A stretch of DNA of 64,000 nucleotides from Lasiosphaeris hirsuta (GCA_030549175.1 JAUKUA010000005.1:868001-932000), one strand, 5' to 3'; positions 44,573 through 57,550 are shown, counted from the first letter of the stretch. Notes: generated by a model not told the origin, from the sequence alone. A program made the numbers and translations.

Positions 44573-46838
44573 TTGTTGGGTTTATTGAAGAACGAGCCGG
44601 ATGTAGTGGCCGTTGAAGGGGGCGTTGGGGGTAAGGTTGGGGGAAGGGGGATGGTGGAGGCGGTGTGGAGGGGAGGCGGAGTATGATTCCTCTCCGGGCA
44701 ACATCAACTGTGCTTTGGGCTATTTTCCTTTTTCATTCAGGGCTGGGAAAGGTGTGTCGTTTCGGTGTTTTTCCTGTTGAGGGAGATGCACTAAGGTTTT
44801 ATGGCTGATGATGTTCATTGAGGGCGCGTTCACATCTTGTGGAAAAGTCTTGAAGACACGGGGTTGCTACCTGCCCCTGAACATAAATAACCTCAGAGCA
44901 AAAAAAGGCATTAATAATAAGCAATGCCATCCAAGTCAGTATCTTACGAGTCGCCGCGCCCGGCATAGTGGACAAAATACGGATGAAGGGAGACTGTCGC
45001 AAGAACGGGCATCTAACGCACCTCATGAGTTCTACATGGTTGGATAAACCGCCCCCTTCGGAGTAGCGAGCATGGTTCAGCTTCAAGCTTCGCCAGCTGT
45101 TGTCAAAATACTGCCAGGGAGGAAAGCTGCTGGCAGTTTACGGTGCCATCGACCTGAGCCCCTAGGAATGCTGCGGCCGCGCGATGGGGGGAGGGTGACG
45201 AGGTTGACTTGAGAGTGACTCTACAGGTTGTGGAATGCGCACCAGTTATGAATTCGAGCTATTGCTGTAACGTCTTGTTGAGCTTGCTGCGCCATTTTGT
45301 TGTCAAGTAGGGATGCATCAGAGAGCAGCCTAATGGCGCAATGGCGTTTTGGTGACACAGCCTTCCAACACCCACCAGCAAGGTCCAGGTCTGATTGCAA
45401 AGTTGCCGAGTTGAAAAGGAGCACAACAGTTGAATATCAAGCTCAAGCTCAACCTTGGCTCAGATTCGATGCTGGACGGAGGCTTGATCGTGAGGAGCGT
45501 CGTTGGGTTGGTCCAGTGTAAGTACCGCCCTCCTCGCCCTCTGCACAACTTCGCTTCCAACATTGTTGAACACACGGGTGGTGTCAGCCATGCCCTCAAC
45601 GGTTCACCCACAGCCAAATATACGCTTGACGCTCCCCAGACGGTCATATTCTCCATTCCCCAGCCAGAGCATCAGCGTTCCAGTCAACCGCTTCACCGGT
45701 TCCCCCTCCGGCGACATATCAGAATAGAACCCGGCTACGATGGCCCAGCCGCTCGACGGCTACAAGCGAAAAGGAGCGTTGACGGGAGAGTCATGGTGGG
45801 CTGGGCACCCTCCAACGCAATGCAGCAGATCAACTCGAGAATATGCGGCGAATACAATGTCAGTAACATCCCTTTATCCCACAAACCGGGAGAAATGTCA
45901 GCGACTCTATAGACCAAGCCACACCATGTACGGTCATGGGCAGCGTCAAAAAATTTCTCTTTTGGAACCCTAGGGAAGTAATGCTTTTTTCGCGAAAGCC
46001 ATACAGGATAAGCAATGCAGAGTAAGGATCCCGTTCTCCTTATCCCTAGCACATGACAAGTGTCTGAGGGACCAACGAAACATCATTCTAGCTGGTGTGC
46101 GACTCGCCAATGGTGAAAAGGTCAACACTCAACGGTTGATATCCCGTTGGTCTCTTTGCTGAATAACAGCATGCTATATACATCTGTAACCTGATGTTAG
46201 CAACGAAGAATACTAAAACACACGATCAGCTTACACAATGCTTCTTTTTGGGGAGGCTCAAGGGCCAGAGCACTTTCCTGCAGCAACGCTCCCAGTTTCG
46301 ACGGCACTGGCGGTGAGATCCAAATTCACTGGGAAGAACCCACTCCGCTGCTCCATAATACCCAACACGCTCGAAAAGGGGCCGACGAAATTCGTTCCTT
46401 CCTTGTATTAGGGAGGCAGAATAGAAGTCGATGCGAGTCAAGCCTATGTAAGTCCAACAATAGTCGTCCCTCGACCAGCCTATTCATGCCCATGTCCGAA
46501 TAGCATCTCCAGCGCGAAGAGACAGTTTCCTCTATGAAATCGTAGCTCGCGGTCCTCGTTTCACCATTATAATGCCTCCCAGGATATGACACAAGAGGGC
46601 CTGACCGAAATAATGACGAAAACCCCAACTCCTCTTCTCGTTCCCCGGTTCGCCGACCAACTTGAACCCGACCAACGATGCAGAACCCCATACCATAGGA
46701 GTAATCAATAACGCCCGAGCTGGCAAGCAGACATGTATTCATGAGCTTGTCTGCTCTCCACACTTTGGACGCCCTAGCTTGTGCAGAAATCGTCGCAATC
46801 AGTTACTAGATCTTCACCACTGTATGCCTCCTCTTCCC
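44573..46838. other. 2.3-kb intergenic region, possibly holding a decayed gene fragment
   Basis: This lies between tRNA-Pro and the 3' end of the LAMMER kinase gene. A stretch at about 45570-45870 has short overlapping frames with weak arrestin-like resemblance (see findings). No intact gene is supported. Confidence 0.4.
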
Positions 46839-49238
46839 TCAAGGCGCGTGCATGGCAGGCAACCGAGTCCCCATCATCTCCCGCTGTCTCAGTCTCTCCT
46901 TCTCCATCCGGATCCGTGCGGCTTCGGTTCCATCGTCGGGATGAGCTGCTTCCCTGAACCACTGGTGTTGCAGCGCAGACTTTGCAGTTATCCGGCGACT
47001 GGGATCGTAGACGAAAATTTTTGTGAGTAAATCCAAGAACTGGATGAGGAATTTATTGGTAGGCGGTATTATCTCCTAGTTTGTGTTAGCAATCTGTGTG
47101 GTTTGTGTGACAGGAGACGGGAGACGGGCGCATACCTCAAGTCTCTTCATGGCCTTGACAAATCTTCGTGAGGCTCGAGTCGTTTCGGCTGCCGGGTAGT
47201 CGAGCTTCAGTCGCTTGAAATACCTGCGGTTTGCCTTGTTAGCCAATTGCGACTGAGATTGAAGGAGCGGTAGGACGGCATACTTTGCTGCAGGATTACC
47301 CCCGTTCCTCGTCATTCTATTGACTTGTGATACAAGTGCTCCATCGATTTTCGCATTGACGACAGCCTCCATCATGGCCAAATGCTCTAGGTTGTCATGC
47401 GTCTGGAAAAGAGCATCGCCGGTAAAAAATTCAACCAGGATGCAGCCAATGCTCCAAATATCACACGGAAAGGACCAGCCTAGCCCAAGGATGATCTCCG
47501 GGGCGCGGTAATGCCGGGTTGACACGACCGAAGAGTGGTATTCGTCCTGGAAGGTTGCTGAGCCGAAGTCAATGAGACGGATCTCTGTGTCTAACAGGAC
47601 CTTTCTTTGCGTTGCCTGCCGACTTATGGTAGAGGAAGACGACGGAATCTTGCGGTTGTACGTGAAAGTTTGGTACTCATTGTGGCATAGCAGGATGTTT
47701 TCTGGTTTGAGATCGGTGTGTATCAGGTTGAGATCGTGAAGGACTAATGTATATTAGCAAGCCATAAAAATGCAATCCGAGGAATGAACGTACAAGCAAC
47801 GCTGGTGAATAATTGGCGGGCAAAGTTCTGAATCTGGCTGTTGGGGAAAGGGACAAAGTTGTTGCTCTTGAGAAAGTCGAAGACACTTTGACCAAGGAGG
47901 TCCATGACGATACAGATGTGACCTCGATAATCAAAGCAATCTCGTAGATGTATGCATCGGTTTCGGTTCTCCTCGTCGTTCGCCTTGAGGGTCGCTAGAA
48001 CCCGAAGCTCAATCTTACTAGCATCGCGGTACTTCTGAACCGACCGAATGATTTTGATAGCAACAAGTTTGCCGCGTTTCTTCTCTCTTGCCTGTACCAC
48101 CTTGCCAAAGGTGCCCTGACCAAGAAGCTTGATCATTTGGTCTGCAGAATGAATTAGCCTTACGTCTGTTGCCCATCCAGGTTCCATACTTACATTTGTC
48201 GGTCAAGTCGTTCTCGGGGACCACAATGTAATGGCCGTCGTCATCATCGACGCGAGCATTCTTATTGTGTGCAGACTATGGCCCTGGTTAGTAATGTGCA
48301 GCCGCTGAGCCGATGGCAGAAAGACTTACATCTGTCACGACTCGGACATAGACTTCGGATGCCTTCTTGGGAGGGTAGGGGGGTGCGACGTAAGTAGCGA
48401 GGGCATCCGTTGGAGCACCGGCCTCTCGTCGCTTGGCCTCGTTGGCGATTTGTGCCCGGGTTATTGTCCGTTTCCTCTTCTGACCGGGTTGTGTGTCACA
48501 ATCGTACTGTCCGTTTGACGAGAGCGAGCCCAGCGATGTGGCGGCGGTCGTGTGAATAGCAGAATTCGTCCGATCGCTGGAGACGGTAGACTTGCTGGGC
48601 GATCCGTGCTGATGAGGGGTGCGAGTGTGTGATCCCAAGATATTGTTGTGGTAGACCGGATCGTAGTGAGCAGGCTCGTCGTCTCGTTTACGCCTCTTGG
48701 CCGGGTGGCGGGCAACGGCTTCATTTGAAGAGCCGTTGATGCCGTTGATGCCGTTGAGGTGACCGTTGGTCAACGATGAGGCGCTAGCGGTGGGTCTCTC
48801 GGGCTCCGGTGTGTCGTCAATGACGATAATCTCCTTCGGTAAGCCATTCTTGTAGAATTTGTTCCAATCTGGTTCTCTCGATCGTCTCCTCTTGCGGGTG
48901 GGCTGTGGCTCGGACGGATTTTGGGCGGCCGGCATGGCTGCGTAGTTGGTCTCGGCGTGAGGAGTCAAATTCGCAGGTTCCTGTGGTAATGGTCGGACGG
49001 CCGCAGACGACGAAGTGAGGCCTACTCCATTCAAGCCGGAGTGGCTCGAGGTTGTAGAGTAGGCGGCGGGCGACTGGAAAGGGATCCGGGACGAAGAGGG
49101 GATGATTGACGCCGCCGAGGAGCGATATGACGAGGTATTTGCCTGGGGGTAGGGCTGGTGTTGGTGGTGCGCGTATGGGAAGTGGTGCAGGTTGTTATAA
49201 TGGGGCAGCGTTGCTGTTGCAGTGGTAGGTGTCGACAT
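46839..49238 (-). CDS. LAMMER-family dual-specificity protein kinase (CLK/Kns1/Lkh1 type)
   Basis: Six exons on the minus strand: 49238-48330, 48275-48194, 48141-47794, 47743-47284, 47223-47136 and 47075-46839, giving 707 aa; all junctions keep phase. The first 300 residues are Ser/Pro/His-rich and disordered, with basic patches ([28 protein letters not shown]). The kinase domain follows: P-loop [16 protein letters not shown], catalytic loop [15 protein letters not shown], and activation segment STRHYRAPE. It carries the family-defining signature EHLAMME (in [13 protein letters not shown]). The end, [20 protein letters not shown], is also typical. LAMMER kinases phosphorylate SR-type splicing factors and affect stress response and growth; this role is from the family. 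The ATG at 49238 follows a frame with no closer upstream ATG. Confidence 0.93.
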
Positions 49239-52200
49239 TGTCCTGCTCTCGCTCGCCTGCAAATGTCGACGTGACTGCGAGGAGAGAGAGAGACAGGTTG
49301 GCGGAGGTGGGTATGGTATGAGCGGGAAGGTGTTTCGCACGACTGCCGGGACAGCAGGGCAGGGCCAAACACACGGTGGAGGGCAGACGCTGTCACTTGT
49401 TAAACTTCGGCACCAGCCAATCTGACTGGCGAGGGTCGGCCTGAGGAATTCCTGACGTCTGTCCAGCTGTTGGTTGACGTTGGAGGTCTGTCGCGGCCTG
49501 GCTGTCCGTCCCGGGATGGGGCCACCTCAAAAGAGTCGACTACAGGGTCTGCATCGAAGCAGCAGCGAGGTGGTTTTAAAAGTCCAAGAATTGGTGTTGC
49601 TGGTGCTTTCGCTGGAGTTCGAGGCCAAGGACAAATTCGACCGTCGGCCGGAACCTAGGAGCCAGGATTTTGGGAGGCAGGCGAGGGTTGCAAAGGACGC
49701 CCGTTCGGTCCGCCGTAATCCGCTGTGCAGTGCGTGGTGCCTGTGGGAGGGCCTGGCAACAGGGCGACAGGGCAGGATATGGGCAGAACTTGGGGTGGGA
49801 GGGCTGCTGCACCGGATTGAGCGGTTGATTGCCCCAGGATGTTTCGCTCGACGGTCAGAGCTGGCGACCTCGGTGCGCGACTCTTGCTGGCTCCAATAGC
49901 GACAAGAAGTTGTGCGTGCCCTCGAGCACAGTAGGGTAAAAGCTTCAATAGATGCAGTGTACGATGGAGATGGAAAGAAAAGGCCTCGAGCTGCAAATGT
50001 TTTCTGGGCTTTTGCTTTCGTTCGAGGCAAGACACCTCCCGCCTTCTACCTCAGCTTCAGCACTTCTCCTGGTCCCCCAGTAGGCTGGGGGTACGGAGAT
50101 ACAGCACACACCAATTGTTGCGTGTTGTGCCGTGGGCACGAGCATGACACAGTGCCGCCCTTTTCATGTTGCACTGGACCTTTTCCGTTCCCCATCCCGC
50201 AGGGGCGATGCGGGACTTTTCCAGGCAAGCACGAACGCTGAAAGCGCCTAGCCCAGCGCCCTTCCGCGGCACGGAAGGAGCCTTTCAGTACCCTCACCCA
50301 GGGGCGCTTGTGCTCATACAGTGTGGCAAACTACATGGCGACGCAATACAACGACAGAGCCCTGAGAGTCAGGGCCTCCCTAATTTCTCACTCGCCCCGC
50401 CCTTCTTCCCTTTCACTTCCTCTTGCCTTACTCAACCCCGAAATCACACCCAAGCAGTTTTTAGGGCCGCCCATAACACCACACCAAGATACACCGACCG
50501 CTGACCACTTCTGGCTACGACCATTCGCCTTTCACTTTAGGCCTAGTGCCCCACACAACGAAGCAATGGCGTTGCTGTGGACGGTCGCTCGGATAAACCG
50601 CCTGTTTTCTCCTCTCTTTCGCGGAGCATGGAGATCTCGCATGCGGCAGCCGGATTCTGTACTCCCTTCCCTTCCAATATCTCTGCCTTCGGTTGCGTCG
50701 ATATTAATTACACCAGTTCCCCTTGCGAGTCGGCTTATCCTTATGATCCTCGCTCGGCTGTACACTTACAATGCACCTTCCCCTCTACAGCTCCCCTAAG
50801 TAATTATCTCCGTCTCTCTCCTAAAAGGTAGCTTTTGGCAGAGCGAACAAGAAAGCCATGCACTTACTCACATCTCCCCGACTTATTCGGGAGCATGGCC
50901 GATCATGGGCAGCCGAGCGCTGGGAGCCTGCTTGAAAGACGTAGGGGCCGGCCTCAGCGGTCCGGCTCACATGTGCGGCCCGCCTGTGATGCGCAGGAAT
51001 GTTTCCGACTGCCTCCCTTTCCTCCCACACCATTGAGGATTATCAAAAAGCCCTTATTTTTGAGGTTGTGTTCCTGGGACCACGGCTCTTGCCTGTTTGC
51101 CTCCGGCAGCAATCGAAAGCCGCTATCTCGCATGGGGCAGGAGATGCAGCACCCCGCCCAAAGACGAATGAGGCGAAAAGTAACAGGGGAAAACGGAAGG
51201 GCGAAAACCACACATCGCTATGCTGCAATACAGCCTTAGGCTCAAGCTGAAGACAACAAGCAACGATCCCCGTCATACGCGTTTCGTTTCGAGCCCGGCG
51301 ACTTGTTATGCCACCACCCTCTAGCACACTCTAGCAACCAGCGTGCCAGCCTACCAATGGGACAGGTCTTGACACCGACAGTATCACCATGACAGCCCTG
51401 GGGCGCAGGTATCAAGAGGGTGGGCACATCCTTTCCCCGCTGCTGCAGGCGCTGGTTGGTTAGAGCAGCACACATGCAAGCATGCAGAACGTGCTGACGG
51501 AGATTCGACTCAAGACTCTCGTCGCGACGGCTGCACGGCTGCACGGCTGTACGGGCTGCATCAGCGTAGGTATAAAGTCTTTGCAATTGACCGCCAGCGT
51601 GAGAAACCGCCAACACGCCAGTTCCCATCGCCACTTGAGACAGGTCCGCGCGGTAAACAAGCCATTCTCATGAGCCCATCGAGACTCGGTTGCCGATTCC
51701 ATTCTGCTCGTCCGTGGCACAACCCCCCTCCGTCCCGGTGGAGGGGTAGGTAAGTGCTTGCGTGCAGCTCAACCAGCGGCACAAGTGGTCAGCCTGGCGT
51801 CTGCCGAAACTGTAGCGCGCTTGATCCTGGCAGCGACCCTGATTCTCGCAGCAAGCACAAAATCACTTCAACGAGAGATTCCTCCTACGCCATTCCGTGG
51901 GGCGGTTGGCAAGCCTCGCAACACTCCAGGGCTCAGGGGAAGGCGCTTGCCATTTAACTGTGAGTTGGTACGAGTCAAGAGGAAGCATCGGGGGGTTGAG
52001 AAGGCGACGGTGAATAATCCGCCGGTTGTCGGGTTTTCGTCTTCACAGCAAGCAACAAGACCCCCAATGCAACGGGTGGCTATCGAATCCTCGCATGCAA
52101 TGCATGAGATGCGATCTAAACTTGCCCGTGTCTAGCGAGTTTTCGCCTGCGTTGTGAGTCGGGCGTCGCTTTGTCGGGGAAACCACAAACGGGACCAGGC

Positions 52201-54464
52201 TTGCCAGGCAACCCCGCGAGCGCTCTGAGGGTCTTGCAAGGGTTCTGCGGGCTCGGCGGGCGGGCTTGCAGGCGCGCTCGCGGGCAGCCAAAAGACCCTC
52301 GCCTCCTCACTTTGTGCGACAAAACCAGGAAAAAGCCCGCCGGCGGCCAGCACGATCTGCCAGCCAACCATGCCCCGATAGAATTCCAGCTGCCAGGCAC
52401 AGGCAGGCAGCCGACGTCGCTTCAAGACAAGGGCTCCCTCGCTCTCACGGCTCTCCAGTGCCAGGAGCCAGGACCAACTTTCCCGGTATCGATCGGGGCG
52501 TCTCGAATGACGACCTGGTTTCAGGAGTTGATTCCTCCGCCTTTGTCGCCTCTCCTCCCCAAGGACTCCTCGAGAAGAGGTTCCATGCGAGTCGCGAGGG
52601 CCTAACAGGGCCTTTGTTTCCCCACCATTTATTTTGTCAAGTGCCAGCTCCCACCCTACCGAAACCCCGCAGCCACGATGGGCAAAGTGATCTGTTTTGG
52701 TATGCCGGGTTTGGAGGACGCCTTCTACTATGTAGTTCCTTCTTATCGATTATGAATGGGAGCTACCATCCGTCATTCCATCCGATATCTATTCCCAACG
52801 ACCTAGCAGGGTGGGAGGTGGCGATGGAAAATGGGGTGCGGGTTAATCGAGAGATGTGACGCGACTGCCTGCCAGCGGGGCCATCGGGCTTCCCCTCCAA
52901 CCATCACACACTCCCCATCATATTTCCCACCCAAGAGATGAAGGGGAAGAGCCATTCGTACGGCGCCTTTCCCCCACAGGGCCTTTTCACTTGCCTTGAA
53001 TAACCGTCATATTGCCGTCTTAGTTCACCTACAAATATTGGCGACTTCGGCTGCAACGGCTGTCGCACAAGCACACCCCATCCTACTACCTCTTTCGACT
53101 CTCGGCCGCCGGGTCTATCTACGTCAGAAAATGAGGGGCTGATTTCCATCAGTGGACGACGCCAACAAGACGGCGACAGCAGCACCGAGCGACCCATGCC
53201 AAAACAAAGGAAACGCCAAGCCTGTCCGCGGTTCCCTATCTTCCCGATCATTGCGTGTCTCGGCTCCCGCTGGAGTTCCATGGATTCGGCGGAGTACTGC
53301 GCATGAAGTCGCGAATTAAACAAATTATATATGTGGCGTTTCCCCGTATTGTGCTCGTCTCACTGTTAGTCTCGTCTCATTTCGAAGAGAACAGCAAGCA
53401 CTGGACTGCGGTCGAGTACGCCGCCGTAGACAAGCGCGGCACACGCTTCCTTTAATGTTTTCCCTCGGGCTTTTCTCATCCCGAAGCACTCCGCACCCTA
53501 TCACAGCCCGCCTGCCCGCCAGCCTACCCTTCCATTTGAGCTTCGCGGGGTGGTGGCCACCTGCCCGACAACGTGATTTTGTATCTCCTGAGGCTTTTGC
53601 TTCTTATGCCCCTTCACGGCCAGACGCAGTGCACTGCAATGTCCTCTTCCAGCTATTTCCCCCCCTTTATTCCGCGCCTCTCACTCAGCAGCTGAGGCGC
53701 GAGCGGGAAACCGGATTCCCGAATGGGCAAAATGCACACACAAAAAAGCCTTCCGGTCGGAACAATAGCAAAGAGAAAATAACTCGACCCATTGATTCAT
53801 TGAGCACAGTGTCGCAGCTGGTCTGACTTCTAGACCATATAACGGTTCAACCTTACCTCACCTCAGCCCCCCCTTGGACTCGGCCGAGCCTGGCTGCTGC
53901 TCCTGCTTCCTGACACGCGCCCCTTTTTATATGAATCAGCATTCCAGTCACGTTCTGTATCACCAGCGATCAGCTCTCCTATTTCCAAAACGCATTCCGG
54001 GCCCATCATACACTGTCTAAGCATTCGGTGACTTGTCCTTCTGCTGCGCAATGAATTGACCCCAGCTGCAGCTGGGTTACACGCAAGCACCTCGGCGTAT
54101 CTGCGCCCTCACGAGGGTGCACTCGCTATCTGGTCTTTGGTCGCCATCTATGTCTTGTGTAGGTACGTACTCCCATCTATGCCCAGCCATATGTAAACAC
54201 CATTGAAACACCCGGCGCGTTGGTTTTTCTTATTTCTTTTTTTCCCAAGCATGAAACGCTCCAGGCCAAGCGCTTTTAAAGGGGCGTCGGTCGATATAGA
54301 CGACTTATCTACCTCTGAAATGATCGCAAAGAAGGAGAATAGAACTCATCCGTAAAAAACTCCAGGCTATGCGCGAAACATGGCCCCTAAATCCAGGCCA
54401 CCCAACCCTTCCATTTCCAACCACCCCCAGCGATTCCTTATCGCTGAATGAAGATGATCGAAGT
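49239..54464. other. 5.2-kb region with no supported gene
   Basis: The largest gap in the window, between the LAMMER kinase start and the sideroflexin 3' end (both minus). Many 60-200-codon ORFs occur on both strands, but their translations are Arg/Pro/Ser/His-rich, lack hydrophobic cores or family motifs, and I could not extend any by splicing. No long inverted or direct repeats, transposase motifs or C-to-T decayed coding sequence were noticed. It may contain long non-coding transcripts or a very long kinase leader. Confidence 0.4.
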
Positions 54465-55800
54465 TCAAATACCCCTGTGGAACGCCACCAAACCTCCATC
54501 GCCTCCCTGGTCGTGAAACTCCTTCTCGAGGCTCGTGGCATGCACCATCTGCCTCTGGGGAAAAGCCGCCAGGGCGAGCGGCAACACAGCATAACTCACG
54601 ATCAAGATCAGGCCCAGGTTGACGGATGTTGTGTATCGTGGGTTCTTGCGCAGCCAATCGCCGCGTTGCAGACGGACCAACAGCAGGGGCGGGATGACCA
54701 TGATGGGTGAGCTGTTGAAGACGCGGCTGGCAGCCGTTTCGGCGACGGCCAGGGTCGCGGCCCGCTTACTCTTACCTAGGCTGCCCACCGCGTCCTCACT
54801 CTTGCCCTCGGCAGCGAGCGCCGCCCGGGCGGCGGGTGACAGGACCGGGAAGACGTCGATGCCGGTGCGCATCTCCTCGCCGCGCATGAGGAAGACGTTG
54901 AGGGCGCCGGCAGTGGCTACGGCGGCGAAGGGCACAAGTCGGCCGAGGACCAGGCGTGTCGAGGGGGAGAGGCTCTTGAGGCGCGGCACGATGCTGTTGA
55001 GACCGACGGCCACTGAGCAGGAGGCGCCGACGGCGAGGAAGTAAGACTCGGTAATCTTGCGCCACGAGAGGGGGCTGGACTTGTTGGCGTTGGAGTAGTT
55101 GATGGCAACGTTGAGGGACTGGTTGGCGACTTGCCACCCGATGGTTCCTCGGGTCTGTTTACAGGGGTTAGCTAACCTGTGTCACAGGCAGCGTTGCGAT
55201 CGGAGAGATATTCAACATACGCCGAGGCCAGGCGTCAACATGCCTACTGTCACGACCAAGTTGGACAGCACGAAGCAAGACATCCTGAAGGGCAAGAAGA
55301 CTGGCTCGCCGGTTTCTACGCAGATGGTTGGTATAAGCGTGGCCCACGCAGTTTAACAAGGCAGGGATCGAGGCATACCAGGATGCAGTGTAGAGTCGAC
55401 AACCTTCTTGGCCGTCCAGAGCTCGGGCGTCATGTCCTTGATCTCGCCCTGCTTGTACTTGGTGAGGAGGCTCTTGGCCTGTTCAAGGCCCGTCTTGCCC
55501 ACGAGGAGGGTCCTAGAGAGAAGAGCAGACAGCTCAAGTCAGCGGTTTGTTGTTCCCCTGTCCGGTAGCCTCCTGTTTTCCCCAATTGGCGAAAAGTCGC
55601 CATAGCTTGCCCACTTCTAAACACGCGCAACACCAAAAGGTGAAACACACCGTGGGGCATCCCCCCCTAGATCTCTCCCTCATTGAGCGTTCTCACCTCG
55701 GATCTGTGATGCCGGCTGTGTGCCTGACGCGGCCCCAGTATGTAGAAAGGTCAAATTGAGACTCTGGGAGCGCTCGCGCGCCGGGCAGGGAGGCGGACAT
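54465..55800 (-). CDS. fsf1: Sideroflexin (mitochondrial inner-membrane amino-acid carrier, Fsf1 type)
   Basis: Four exons on the minus strand: 55800-55697, 55512-55379, 55315-55221 and 55154-54465, giving 340 aa with consistent phases. Family signatures are clear: N-terminal FDLSTYWGRVRHTAGITDPRT, then HPETGEPVFLPFRMS, then GTIGWQVANQSLNVAINYSNAN. Hydrophobic helices follow (SYFLAVGASCSVAVGLN, VPFAAVATAGALNVFLMRG, SSPIMVIPPLLLV, LGLILIVSYAVLPLALAAFPQ). Animal sideroflexins import serine into mitochondria for one-carbon metabolism; the yeast member is Fsf1. A Lys/Ala-rich insert (about residues 233-260) is longer than in many relatives. The gene is divergent from the MFS gene, and a transposon separates them. 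Confidence 0.92.
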
Positions 55801-56203
55801 GATGTCGGGCGGGTTGGGCTCGTAGCAAAATGTACCCTCTGCTTTGCGACAGGGCAGGATAAATGAAAGAGGATTCGGCAGGCGAAAGTGTCCAGGAATT
55901 AGTAGTAGCCCGGATCGTAAGCGTCTCTCGCGACTGCCCGCAGTGGAATATGGATTCTACGGCTTATCTTGCGGCAATCGACTTTCAAAGTTGTGTATGG
56001 CAAGGTGAAGCAAGCGGTGAGAATGGAGTTTGGAGCTCGAATAAAATGCGACCCTGATAGGTGATATGACTCCGACCTCGGTGGGCGGGACTGCTGAACT
56101 GCGGGGCATTCCAATGACTAAGAGCGCTGCACCCCAGGAACCCCAGGTCACCACCACCCGCCAGCAGGGGGGTTGGCTGCTGTGGCTGTTCAGGTACGGA
56201 GTA

Positions 56204-56232
56204 TACCTCCCCCGGGGTAATGAATGTTAGCG
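56204..56232 (+). repeat. Left terminal inverted repeat of the Tc1/mariner element
   Basis: 29 bp next to a TA dinucleotide; 28 of 29 positions match the reverse complement of 57657-57685. Confidence 0.92.
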
Positions 56233-56416
56233 CAGTGAAATACCCACTTTTTGGCCCACATTGGCCCACTTTTCCCCAGCCATTTACGCAATTCAGTCTC
56301 AGAGGTCACTTTCCATAGAATTACATAGAAAAGTGACCTCCAAATAAAATCTTAACCCCACCACCCTCAATTTCAATCCACCTTTTCCAATCCGCACACG
56401 CACACCACCTTCCACC

Positions 56417-57550
56417 ATGCAGATCCAGGCCTTACTCAACACCACCAATATCCACAACTCGCCTTGTGTAGAGCGCTTTTACAGGCTCAATACCTCCATA
56501 CAACGGCGGCCAAGCCAGCCCTCTTTTAAGACCTATTCTAAGGTGCTTACACGCGACGAAAAGCTCGAAATACGCACCCTACGAAGGCATAACAAGTGGA
56601 GCTATATTACTATAGCAAAAGCCACTGGCAAGACAGTTCGGCAAGTCCAAGATGCCCTAGGTGGTCCGCTAACGCCGCGCCGTCGTCAGGCAGGCCGAAA
56701 ACCCCTGATCCGAACCCCCGAAAAACGACGACTTGAGCAACTATTGTTGTCCGACCCGCTCTACAGGCGTCTCCCTTTTCAAGATTTACAGTACTATCTT
56801 CCAGACTTTGAGACATACGGTGAGCATGCGATCCGCACTGCCTTACGCTCTCTCGGCTATAAAAGAGTTGTTCGACCGCGACGAATCCGATTGACTGAAC
56901 GCCATAAGGCGGAACGCCTCGCCTTTGCATATGAACAACTCTCCCTACGGCCGCGCCCTGAAGACTGGGAAAAGGTGCTTTTTTCCGACGAGACCTGGGC
57001 CACCAATTCGCATATGTGGAAGCAGTGGATCACAGTGCATGAATCCGAAGACCCAAATGCCTGGGCTCTCCTCCGCGAAAAGCCACACGGCTGGATGTTC
57101 TGGGGCACCTTCGCTGGTGGTGAGAAAGGTCCTGGCTTTGTGTGGGAGAAAGAATACGGCGGTATCAACGCGGAGAAATACCAGCGTTACATCGTTCCTC
57201 TGGTCCATGGGTTCCTAGAGCCTCGTGAAGGCTACGTTTTCCAGCAAGATAATGCTTCTAGTCATAGAGCGATAACTACAAAGCGGTTGTTAGGTGCACT
57301 GGGGATAGAATTCCTGGTTTGGCCTGCCAAAAGCCCTGATCTTAGCCCAATTGAAAATGTGTGGTTTTGGATGAAAGATTGGTTAGAGAAAAACTACGAC
57401 ATTGAGTCTCTGAACCTCCCGCGACTGTATGCGGCTGTAGAAGAGGCTTGGGAAGCCGTTCCGGAGGACTTTTTAAAGCAATTGGCACACTCGATGCCCG
57501 GTCGGCTTAGGAAGGTCATTGCAAATGGAGGAGGGCGGATTGACTATTGA
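56417..57550 (+). CDS. DD34E transposase of the Tc1/mariner superfamily
   Basis: Intact intronless 377-aa ORF that fills the element. An N-terminal helix-turn-helix (about residues 43-82: LTRDEKLEIRTLRR, YITIAKATGKTVRQVQDAL) should bind the inverted repeats. A second HTH-like region with RRRQAGRKP between them resembles the GRPR-like linker. The catalytic DDE triad is D191 (FSDETW), D278 (QQDNASSH) and E313 (SPDLSPIENVW), with exactly 34 residues between the last two, i.e. the DD34E spacing of Tc1-like enzymes. The sequence WGTFAGGEKGPG lies between the first two acids, as usual. All catalytic residues are present, so the enzyme may be active. Base composition differs from the flanking host genes: it is less GC-rich. 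Confidence 0.94.
   Translation: MQIQALLNTTNIHNSPCVERFYRLNTSIQRRPSQPSFKTYSKVLTRDEKLEIRTLRRHNKWSYITIAKATGKTVRQVQDALGGPLTPRRRQAGRKPLIRTPEKRRLEQLLLSDPLYRRLPFQDLQYYLPDFETYGEHAIRTALRSLGYKRVVRPRRIRLTERHKAERLAFAYEQLSLRPRPEDWEKVLFSDETWATNSHMWKQWITVHESEDPNAWALLREKPHGWMFWGTFAGGEKGPGFVWEKEYGGINAEKYQRYIVPLVHGFLEPREGYVFQQDNASSHRAITTKRLLGALGIEFLVWPAKSPDLSPIENVWFWMKDWLEKNYDIESLNLPRLYAAVEEAWEAVPEDFLKQLAHSMPGRLRKVIANGGGRIDY

Noticed and set aside
52266..52859. 197-codon plus-strand ORF in the 5.2-kb gap
   Set aside because: The first half is Arg/Ala/Pro low complexity and no family resemblance was found; similar ORF lengths occur on several frames in the same area.
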